From Amoebidium appalachense (Eukaryota; Ichthyosporea): 64,000 nt of DNA. The stretch lies in assembly GCA_963693365.1 (NCBI GenBank), contig CAVNZM010000007.1:1736001-1800000 (forward strand), written 5' to 3'. Shown piece after piece: positions 39,355 through 49,943 of this stretch; the stretch's first letter is position 1; every line of letters begins with the position of its first letter. Under the pieces are notes generated by a model, which worked only from the letters and a program-made list of their open reading frames with translations, had not been told where the DNA came from and did not search any database. The position numbers were made by a program, and so were the translations under genes.

Positions 39355-39706
39355 TCAGGCCGCCATCGCATGCTCCATCAGCAGTTTCTGCAAGTCACCC
39401 AATCAGCAACCAGCAAATCCTTAATATCCACGTATAATCTTGCCCTCCCCCCCCCCCCCCCCCCCCCCCCCCCAACCTTGCCCTTCACCCATCACCACAC
39501 CTACACACTACACACACACGCCTCCCTCCCCCCCCCCCCCCCCAACCCGCCTCACCCTTCCTGCCTGGGCACATTATTTCTCTTCTGCAAATATTGTCCT
39601 TGATTTTCCCTCTTTATCCCTCCAAGCACATGTCGAAGTGGCAAGGTCACACTGCAAAAACGCCCAGGCACATAGGCAATATCTATTCCACTCCCCCCTC
39701 CCCCCC

Positions 39707-39738
<32 letters not shown>

Positions 39739-40703
39739 ATTACCACGCGCACACTCGAACACACAACCTCTGTCCTCTCCTCTCACACAAATACCCCCCC
39801 CCCCCTTCTCCCCCTTGCCCAGGTCTCCCCTCCCCACCGCGCACACACCTTCAACGGAGCCATAGCGTTTGTAGCATTCAACCCCAGTGCCCTTAAGGCC
39901 ACCACCGGGGCCCAGTCTGTGGTGTAGAGCCGCTTAAGGGCATCCGTGGCTAGCATCATGGGGGCATTGGACCGTTGACGGGTGGTCTCATATGCAAGGA
40001 GCGTCTGCCTGTTGCCTGGAAAATGTGGTTAAAAAAAAAAAGAGGGAGTGAGAAAGGGAGAGAGAGGCAGAGGGGGGGAGGGGGAGGGGGGGGAGAAAGA
40101 GCAAAAGAGAGAGGGGGGGGGGGAGGGGGGATGGAGAGGGGAAGTGCAAAAAAAGGGGGTAAGGAAGCAAGGCAGTTATGTTGGTGATAGCTGCAGTTTG
40201 GTTGGCCGGTGTGTGTGTGTGTGAGTGTGTGTGAGTGAGTGTGTGTGTAAACGAGCGAGTGTGCCTGTGTGTGTGTGTGTACACGTGCGTGCATGTGTGT
40301 ATGTCTGTGTGTGTGCGTGTTTGTGCGAGTGCGTGTGCGAGTGTGTGGCTGGTTAAGAATGTTTGCGGGCTTGCGTGCGAGCACCCGTTGGTGTGTCGGT
40401 GCCTGCATGTGTGTGTGTGTGTGTGTCGGTATGCACACGGGCGTGTCTGTGTCTGTGTTGTGTCTGTCTGTCTGCGTATCTGCCTGTGCATATGTGTGTG
40501 CGTACGCGCATGTGTGCGTGTGCGTGTGCGTGTGTGTGTAAGGGGGGAGGGGGGAGGGGGGGGGGGGGGGGGGGGGAGGTTCAGGTACCGAGATCCAGGC
40601 CACAGTAAGCATCATCAACGATCCTCTTGGCCAGGTCTTCCACATCACCAAACCCAAGATTGACCCCCTGGCCGGCTAGCGGGTGTACTCGGTGTGCAGC
40701 ATC

Positions 40704-40757
<54 letters not shown>

Positions 40758-40956
40758 CGCCGACATATTTGTATGCATACAAACACATGGGTGTGGGCAT
40801 GCATGTGTGCGACTATGTGCTGGTGTGTATCCGGGCATATTTGCAGGTTTACATAGTAGTGGTGTCTGAATTGTTAGAAGAGGAATAAGAAAGTGGTGTG
40901 AGCCAAAGGCCCCTGGGTAGGCCCCGGTGTATTTTTCCCACCTTTGTCTTTCCTTC

Positions 40957-41044
<88 letters not shown>

Positions 41045-41860
41045 GTATGCAGGGTTGTAAAAATGGAGGTGGAGAAACTAAAAATATGAGGCGGAGGCAC
41101 AACACGACAGCGAGAAACACTAAATATGGAAACTATTAAAGCAAGCCCAAGGGTCACACGCACACAAGTGCGCAAGTAGTGTGTTATCTATTCGTCTACC
41201 CCCTTGCCTACAAGACGTACCGGTGTGTGTAACACTACCTACATTAACATTAATTTCTTTAGGAGAGTACAAATACTTCAGGTTTTCAGGAGGTCGGTAT
41301 CCGGCTGCATGCAGTCAGAATGACGTCACTATGATATCAGAAACTGATTGGACTAACCTATTGGTTTTGCCTATATGGTGCAATCTCCTTTTGGGGCATA
41401 CCGAAAATAAATGAAAAAATTGAAGGAATCCATGACAAATGGTGTATGTCAATCCCAGACACCAGAGAAATTGCCGACACTCGTTAGAAACCATGATCAT
41501 GAGGAGACAAAAAAAAAAAAAAAAAAAAAAAAAGAATTTCGGGGAGTTCCGGGAATTGAACCCGGGACCTCTCGTACCCTAAACGAGAATCATACCACTA
41601 GACCAAACTCCCTTGATACTCACCTCGCCGATTGTTCGTATAAATTAATAAAGCCCGGCTGCCATTATACTACAATGTCTGTAAGGCTCGGTTGTCAGCT
41701 TACACAATCAGATATGGAGTTACACAAACACTATAATCGAGAATGACGGTTCAACACAAACATACAAACACATAAACACGCAAACCCATCCCTTTCATAG
41801 TCCTCGTATATCCGTGCACCTGTCTTAATGTGTTTGAGTTCTGTTCTTGTGTGTGTGTGG

Positions 41861-41895
<35 letters not shown>

Positions 41896-41904
41896 TGTAC
41901 GTAT

Positions 41905-41964
<60 letters not shown>

Positions 41965-42685
41965 GGGGAGGGGGGCTCATACCCGACCAGAGCTGTCCTG
42001 TGTGCAATGTACTGAACCGAATGGCCAAAGCCCAGGGGGAAGGCAGCCCTACTGCCTGGGGCGACACTTGAAATTTGGGGTGGACTCTGGGGGGGTCTGA
42101 TCCCGGGCCTGTGGAAGGCGTGGGCCTGTTGTTGCATTTTTCAGTTAGATATGCCCTAATTTTCGCTCTAAATATGACCTGGTTTATACGTCAGATAACC
42201 CAATTCTAATTTAGATATGATCCGATTTCACACAAATACCGTGCACGTGGGAGCCTGTTCCCAGTACGGCTGCCCGGGTGGCGCAGCATGCGGGGGGAGA
42301 GGGGGGGGGGGGGGAGGGGGAGGGGGGGACGGGGGGATATATGTATTAGAAGATAGTAAAGATATTGAAACACACAGAGAGACGACACAAAAAGGCCTAG
42401 ACAGAACACAACTGTGTTGGAGAGATGCTACTGAAAAAAGCGGGGAGTGGGGGGGGGGAGGAGGGGGGAGGGAGGAGGGATTGAATCCCCCATAGAATAC
42501 GAAGTATACGTTGGCAACGAGCACCACTATGCAGACTGCATGCCGGGAGGGAGGGGGGGGGGGGATTGGATTTCTTACAGAAGGTTCGTGATCGGCAAAA
42601 GGGAAGAGGTCTGAGGGTTGGGCTGTAAGGGCAGTGTTGAGAGCATAGACGAACTCATCGTCTGACACACCCACCAGACGCTTGG

Positions 42686-42725
<40 letters not shown>

Positions 42726-42949
42726 GTGTTTGTGTATGCGTGCTTGGCCTAGTGGCTGCTGTGGTAGCCGTGGTAGGAGGTAGAGTGAAGTGTACATGTT
42801 TGAGTCGGTGGGCAGGTGGGGTTATATAGCTGTAGCAGAGGGAGAGGGGGGGAGGGAGGAGGGGGGGGGAGAGAGAGAAGAGGCAAGAGTGCCAATGGTC
42901 GTTTAAGCAACAAGATGCTACATTGGATAAGGCACGCGGGGGCAGAAGA

Positions 42950-42994
<45 letters not shown>

Positions 42995-43953
42995 TTTCTC
43001 CCCCCCGGCCTGCCCGCCCGCTTGTATTTCTGACCGAACAATATAGGGCTGACGTGTTTCAACAAATCCGACGGATAAACTGATGCTAGATACCCAGAAA
43101 ATTCTAACAACAAATCAAAAGAATCCCAATTTGCACCGAGGCAACACAACCTATCCACAGTCTCCATTTTTGTCTGCTGCTCTCCTTGCTTAACCTCTTC
43201 TCTGCCGTGCCGAAAAATGGGATTTTCATTTGTGGGGCGTGCCTTAAAGGGGAAGGGGGGGGGGGGGGGGGGGTTTGAATGCGTCAAAAAGTACGAAGCA
43301 CACAAGAACAAACGGATAACACGATGCAGAATGCAAGCCATACATAAAGAGTATGCATAATAAGCAGAGCCCATCCTCAGGGGGGGCCCACGTCATCCAC
43401 AGTACCCGAGTTTCGACCTATTCACCTCGTTAACGAAACCCAACTCAGATACTGTTTCACTTGAACATGGGTAGGTCACCCGTCTTGATCAGAGACGAGC
43501 AGGGTTGCTTATGCAGGCAAGGGCAGAGGGAAAGGCCGGGGGTTAAAGTTGCAGCAGTAAGCAGAAGCAAGAAAAATATAGATAGGAACTCAGGAGACGG
43601 GGCTTCTAGGAAGCTCCCCCGTCGATACCTAAGTCGATACTTCCCTGGCTAACATACTACACCAGCTGAGGAGGGGGGGGGGGGGGGGGGGGGGGGATAA
43701 GGTACCTAGGCCGGGGCTTGTCGACCACACAAGACTACTCACGGTGTCGGATAGCTGCCAAAGAAAAATAGTCAGCCACTCTTGCTCCTAACCCCCCCCC
43801 CCCCCCCCCCCTCCCCCTCCTCCTGTAGACGGGGTCTGTTGATGCCTGTCTTGCCTGCACCTTTGCTTGGGGGTCTACTTGGTGTGCTATACATCTATCT
43901 CTTTCTCCCTCCCTCTCCTTCTCTCTTTCCCTTTCCCCAACACCCCCCTCCCT

Positions 43954-43992
<39 letters not shown>

Positions 43993-44330
43993 CTTATCTA
44001 TTTCTACATTTATTTGAGACCTCGTGCAAGGAACGTCCTGTCAGGAAAAGGAGCGTAAGGGCAAAGGGTACGGTAGGTAAGCGGGTGTGTGCGTATTTGC
44101 ATGTGGATGTGGGTGTGACAATATGTGCACGTGCATATGTGTGTGTGTGTTGTGTGTGTGTGTGTGTGTGTGTGTGCACGTGAGTGTGCACATGAATGTG
44201 AGTACGTACGCGTTCATATGTGTGCATGTGTGCATCTGCGGATCACTGTCCGTTTTCTTTACTTTTTCTTTCATTCATTCATTCATTCATTCATTCATTC
44301 ATTCTTTCTTTCTTTCTTTCTTTCTTTTTT

Positions 44331-44417
<87 letters not shown>

Positions 44418-44874
44418 TTACCGGCAGAAGTGCCAATGGGCCTGTGGGCAGAAATCTCTGCAACGCAGTTTTATTGGCACCCCCCAGTGTGGCGGGGTCT
44501 AGGGAGAGGGTTGCCACCACCCCAGTTTGCTGGTACTGTGTGCACATGGTCAGATGCATTGCCACGACCGTGCCTACTTGTATTTTCTCTGCCCTTATGC
44601 CTCCTCTACCCCACACAGACACAAATCCCATACACTGTAAAGCCTCCCCTCCCCCCCCCCCTCCCCCCCCCCCCCCCCCCCTCTCCCCCCTTTTCCCCTC
44701 GGGCCTAGAGGCCTTCTTCCTAAACCCCACACACCTACATTAATCTTTCCATTCAGCCTTGGTCAATTGTTATCTCTTCCGCTAAACCCCATCACTCGAC
44801 AAACCAATTCGCTAGGATTTCCTCGTCCTTTTTTATTTTTATTTTATTTAATTTTTTTAAATTAAAAAAAAATT

Positions 44875-44920
<46 letters not shown>

Positions 44921-45008
44921 CTTACCTCCCATCCTATCGTGTTAATGCCGACTGCCTTTCTTACGAATGAGTTAAGCCCGTCGGCACCAATCTGCAATTA
45001 TGAATAAC

Positions 45009-45060
<52 letters not shown>

Positions 45061-45817
45061 TCTATGTGACTCCGAATGTCGAATTTCGAACTGGGATAAT
45101 CACTAAATGTACCCGGGAATTTGAAACATAGACCTCATGCAACAAAGACGCCCCAGAGTTGTAAGAAAACATCCGCTTTCTTCAGCATACAAATCAATGC
45201 GATACGCCATACGCAAATTGGGACCATTAAACATTGTATGTGACTCCGAATATCGATTTCACACTGGGATAATCCCTAAGTGTACTTAGGGATATGAAAC
45301 ATAGACCTCACGCAACAAAGGCGCCCCAGAGTTGTAAGAAAACATCCCCTTTCTTTCCTGCTTGTCTTCTATCTCGCCTATTTTCGATCACTGTCTCGCC
45401 CTCCACGTTCTTTCCGTCACATTCTTCGTTTTAAGGTGAGCGCACATGGTTTTATTCGTGTACGGCAGGGTTGGCAATGCGTGCCTATGCTATGCACATG
45501 ACCCATGCTTCTTTCTACTCTTGTACGAAAGTTAGACAGAAAAGAAATGAATTTATGGAGTCAGTGAGAAAATACATCTGATTAAGCAGCAGAATTGCGC
45601 AAATTCGTGGGCACGTATGACCGTGCTCAGGGAAAGGGCTAAAAGAGGGAGAACCTTCAGGGGAGGGATGGGAGGGGGAAATGTTTGTGTGTTTTGTGTG
45701 CTGGGGGGAAAGGGGGGAGGGGGAAGGGGAGGGGAGGGGTAGCACACCAACAAGCGTGTCTGTAGTACCCTGCCATTTTGCAACCTCACAGTTACAAGGT
45801 CATCTGCCTCTTTGCCC

Positions 45818-45882
<65 letters not shown>

Positions 45883-46814
45883 GTGTGTGGAAAAGGGTGC
45901 AACGAGGTGGAAAGGGGGAAGGCCTCCGAGGGGGTGGGGGGGGGGGGGGGGGGGGGGGGGGGCACGGGGTTGGCAACTAAAATAGCACACCACCAAGGGA
46001 AATGGGGGTGAAGAAATGAAAGGATGGATTTTGCTAGTTGAAGAACAAAAGGGGCACAGGGGAAGAAGAGGGGTGGGAGGGGAGGGGGGAGAGAGGGGGG
46101 GAGAGAGAAGGGGGGGGGGGGGGGGAAAGAGAGAGAGAGAGAGAGAGAGGAGGGAGAAGGGGGAGGGAGAGAGGGGGAGGGGGGGGGGGGGGGGGGGAGG
46201 GAGGGAGGGAGGAAGGGAAGGGAGAGGGGGAGAGAAAGTGAGAGAGTATGTGCATACGAGGAATAAAGAGATGGGAAGCCATCAAGGGGATAAAGACAGA
46301 AAGAGGGGAAAAGGGGTATAGGATGACAGGAGGAGGGGAAGCCACTTAAAACACCCTAAGCATGCTACTGGCCGGAATGAAGAATGGGGGGGGGGGGGGG
46401 GGGGGGGAGGGTGGAGGGGGGGGGAGGTGGGTGGGTATGTGTGTGTGTGTAAGGGGGGGGGGAGGGGATGGGGGGGTTGGGGGAGGGGTGGTGGTAAGAA
46501 TTGGAAAATGGGAAAATTAGAAATATCGGGTAGAGTCACAAACACCAAACATACACCCGCATATACCTGTTCCACGGCAGCGATACGTGCACCCCAGCAC
46601 GCCTCCACCCTCCCCTGTGTGTCAATGACTCTTTGCAATGACGCTTGTATGAGATTATTCTCTGCAAGGTAACCGAGTACCTCTCGCCCGCTAGATTCCG
46701 CATCGAATCGAATCGCTGCGTCCGCACAGGCGTCCCACACTTGCATGTGGGTGAAGGGAGACGCACGCACACTTTCGATAATCTCCCATGCACGAACGGC
46801 TGGTGATGGGAGAG

Positions 46815-46911
<97 letters not shown>

Positions 46912-48224
46912 TGTGTGCGTGTGTGATTGGGTATGTGTGCGGGTGGGTGGATGCGAGAGAGGGTAGGGGTGTGCGCGAGTGTTTGTGATTGTATGTGTGG
47001 GAGGAAGGGGGGGGGGGGGGGGGGAGGTGATCGCACCTTTGTGTGAGATTGCACCTTTGTGTGAGAGAGACGGGGAGAGAGTAAGTGCGTGTGTGTCTCT
47101 GTGTGTATGTGTGTGTATTTGTATGTGTGGGTGCGCGCACGCGCTCCATGCACGTGCGCGTGTGTGGGTGGCTGTCTTTATTTTCGTTGTATGGCCAGTT
47201 GTGATATTTGTGTGCGCGCGCGTCTGTGTGTTCGTGCACGCATGTTGGCACGCACAAATGTGTGGTGCTCGTGGCGGGGTGACAAGGGCGGGGGTATTGT
47301 CAAGGAGGGGAGGGGGGGGGGGGGGGGAGAGGCGTGGTCCAGCTGTATAACAGGTTGACAAGAAATCATTATAAGGTTTAATATTACTCAGCTACCAAAC
47401 CATAAAAACATCAACCCCCTCCCCCCCCCCCCCCAAAAAAAAAGGAAAAAAAGAAAAAACCAGCCCCCCCCCCCCCCCCCCCCCTTCCCCCCCCCCCAAG
47501 CAACAAAAAAAAAAAGGAAGGACCGCAACTTCAGGCACAAAGTTGGAATTCAGGGAGGTGGGGGCCAAGAGCTCACACACAGCGTGGTTGGAGCTCAAAC
47601 CTACAAAAGTACAAAAGGCTGACAAGAAAAAGAATTACATGAGACCAAGCAATACATACTCCAGCCAAAAACAAAAAAGACACCCAAGAAAAAAAAACTG
47701 TGGCTGGAAAAAGACAACACACGGAGGAGGGGTGGAAGGAAGGGGGGTGGGGGAAAAGGGGGGGGGGGGGGGGGGGAGAGGAGGAGGGCGAGGTGCGGTG
47801 GGGGGGGGGGGGGGGGGTGGCGGGGGTGGGGGGGTTGGGGGAGGGGAGGGGGGTGGGGGGTAGGGGGGGTGGGGGTAGGGGTAAATGTGTTACGGACTAC
47901 GAAGCTCAAAGGACAAAATATGTAGTTTTTCTTTTCTATTCCCCTTTCTTTCTTTTGTTTCTTTTCTTTTTTCTTTTCTTTCCTTTCCTGTTTTTTTTTT
48001 TTTTTTTTTTTGGGGGGGGGGGGAGGGGGGGGGGGGGCAGCATACATTGAAGAAAACGGACAGCTGCCGGTCGTAATGCCACCACACGATTGCTAAACGG
48101 AGAGTCGGGGAGATGGCATGGATGGAGGTTTCGGCATGCCATCCAACATCACTATGCGGTGCTGTGACAAATAAGGGGATGTGCCTGTTTGTGCGTGTAT
48201 TTTTGTGTGTGTGTATGCGTCCAT

Positions 48225-48280
<56 letters not shown>

Positions 48281-48874
48281 CGTGTGTAAGAACTGTGCGT
48301 GTGAGTACAGAAATGTTTAAGTTTGAGTATACATATGTGTGAGTGGAAGCAAGACCTTGTGGATTGTGGTGCATAGACCAAGTTCATGTGTGTGTGTGTG
48401 CGTGCGTGTGTGTGTGCGTGCGTGCGTGCGTGTGCGTGCGTGGCGTGTGTGTGTGTGCGTGTGTGCGTGTGCGTGTGCGTGTGCGTGTGTGTGTGCGTGC
48501 GTGCGTGTGTGTGTGTGTGTGTGTGTGGTTGTGTGCATGTGACGCGAGCGAAGTAATCTGGACATCATGCCCTAAGCAGTTCCTCTTTTGTGTTCTTTGC
48601 ATGCCGTCGTGTCCCTCCTTATATGTGTGACAAATGTGGTGCGTGTTTCCGTGTTACCACCCTCACCTAGAGCACAAGCCAAGGCCGACCCAACCAGCCC
48701 GCTGCCCACAATCAGAACATCACAGTGTTCTGGACTGCCATCCTTCTTGTCATTGCTGCTTGGTGCTTGTACACTTGGACCAGAAGCAATGGCCAAGCAA
48801 CGCCTAGAAAATTCGCATCCTGCTGAAACCACCCCTAAAGGGCGGCCAGCTACACCCCTTAGTGAAGACAGCAT
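39355..48874 (-). CDS. COQ6: COQ6 ubiquinone biosynthesis FAD monooxygenase, 12 exons found
   Basis: About 475 residues. Exons: 48667-48874, 48046-48161, 46567-46799, 45748-45816, 44926-44991, 44422-44535, 43706-43754, 42579-42685, 41983-42125, 40589-40704, 39849-40015, 39355-39387. Exon 1 encodes an Arg/Ser-rich, mitochondrial-type presequence, then the Rossmann FAD motif [14 protein letters not shown]. Later come [22 protein letters not shown], the [15 protein letters not shown] motif, [20 protein letters not shown], and the second FAD motif [21 protein letters not shown]. The C-terminus is ATNAMAPLK plus a 10-residue exon. Known role: C5 hydroxylation of the ubiquinone ring in the mitochondrial COQ complex. 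Two faults: exon 1 ends in phase 1 while exon 2 begins in phase 0, so a small exon may be missing. Exon 2 also has a frame break near 48095-48097 (TTT, expected TT). All other junctions are phase-consistent. Confidence 0.93.
40961..41043. repeat. T33-G50 composite tract in a COQ6 intron
   Basis: 33 T followed directly by 50 G. It is the clearest of a recurring class of T(n)-G(m) junctions (also 8262-8304, 14268-14334, 44873-44920 and 57183-57244). Confidence 0.95.
41541..41612 (-). tRNA. tRNA-Pro (anticodon AGG), nested in a COQ6 intron
   Basis: A 72-base cloverleaf. The acceptor stem GGGAGTT pairs with AACTCCC. The D arm contains TGGTCTAGTGGTA (A box). The anticodon stem-loop is CTCGT-TTAGGGT-ACGAG, with AGG at positions 34-36. 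The T arm is CCGGG-TTCAATT-CCCGG (B box GGTTCAATTCC). The discriminator is C, as usual for eukaryotic tRNA-Pro. A run of more than 20 T follows on the coding strand, a strong RNA polymerase III terminator. There is no intron. It lies on the same strand as COQ6, between exons 41983-42125 and 40589-40704. Confidence 0.95.
43273..43390 (-). repeat. Dispersed intronic repeat, full-length copy in COQ6 intron
   Basis: On the minus strand it runs from CCTGAGGATGGGCTCTGCTT through TATGCATACTC, TGCATCGTGTT and CTTCGTACTT to GCATTCAAACCCCC. It is one of the most complete copies. It lies between COQ6 exons 43706-43754 and 42579-42685, in the sense orientation. Confidence 0.85.
45063..45182. repeat. Direct repeat pair in COQ6 intron, copy 1
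   Basis: A segment of about 120 bases from TATGTGACTCCGAAT to ATCCGCTTTCTT, repeated at 45237-45355 at roughly 85% identity. It follows an (AT)n tract. I do not recognise it as a known RNA or element. Confidence 0.8.
45237..45355. repeat. Direct repeat pair in COQ6 intron, copy 2
   Basis: Second copy of the 45063-45182 segment, 174 bases further on. It contains a perfect short hairpin, ATCCCTAAGT-GT-ACTTAGGGAT, that is degraded in copy 1. Confidence 0.8.
46817..46909. repeat. (GT)n microsatellite before the COQ6 exon 3 acceptor
   Basis: On the host's sense strand this is (CA)n followed by a short C/T-rich stretch and ATCACCAG at exon 46567-46799. Confidence 0.95.
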
Positions 48875-48995
48875 TTTAAGTTCTGCCTGCTTGCAAAACA
48901 ATAGCAGGTGAAAGTAGGTGAATCTAGTGGTTGCTTTTAAGTTCTGCCTGCTTGCAAAACAATAGTAGGTAAAAGTAGGTGAATCTAATGGTTGC
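48874..48995. repeat. 61-base tandem duplication at the COQ6 start codon
   Basis: Two 61-base units beginning TTTTAAGTTCTGCCTGCTTG differ at about four positions. The first abuts the COQ6 ATG, so the duplication forms the immediate 5' leader or core promoter. Confidence 0.88.
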
Positions 48996-49943
48996 CCTCT
49001 GACTATTCGGCTTCGGGCAGCAGCCTGGGCTCGATGATATAAGATGTTCCAAGACCCGTCCCAAAGTTTTCTTTGCCGTTCTTTTTGGATCCTGCGGTGA
49101 GCATGCGGGTCCAGATGTTACGTAATCGTCACATTCCTGTCCACAGAAAGAGGTTCGGAACTTCTCTACAAGGGCGCCACCGGGAGGGGAGGGGTGGGGG
49201 ACGTATGCATATTCGAAAGGCAAATCAGGGTCCCGACTGCCTACACGTTGTACATTTGCATAAACACAATTTCTACCCCCAAACCCTTCAAAATGCACAA
49301 TATTGCATGTGTAGTAGTTGTACACATAGTGCACCATATTTCCATCTATATGTATCTCTCAATGGACCACCCGGGTCAACATCATTTTTCTGCCACTACT
49401 TCGTACTATGTTTGTACACGTATGTAAGTGCTAGGCAGTTTCATTTTTTCTTACGTACATGATAATAGATATTCTATTCTACGCAATAAAAGTAACAAGC
49501 TTAAGCTATTATATGACCACCGCACACAATAATTATTTGACAGCTGCCGGCACTCAGCCATTCCCAATTTTCTGTATACGTGCTTGCCTCTCACATGACA
49601 CGAAAGCCAATATTTACGAACCCCAAAAAAGGAAGGAAGAAGCACATTCACTGTAATCGCAAAGCAAGAGAAAGAATGTGCAAGGAACACATTATTGATA
49701 AAATATAAACCAACCCCAAGCTTTACGAACAGAGACCTCTGCAAATATGGGGTATCAAATCAAGTCATTCGTTCTATCTACGGCTTGTGGTTTTCATGCA
49801 ACGTAAAAACTAGAGTACTCAAAAGGTCGGTACAATAACAACCAAACACCCCCCAAACTTCTCATACTGTTTTCATCGATTACACGCCTGGTACAATCCA
49901 CACGTTCCATCCTTCCGCCGTCCTCCGCATGACTTTACACCAA
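48996..49943. other. COQ6 upstream region and ANK-PX 3' flank
   Basis: About 950 bases of ordinary, microsatellite-poor DNA between two minus-strand genes. It should contain the COQ6 promoter next to the tandem duplication at 48874-48995. No coding sequence is recognised. Confidence 0.5.
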
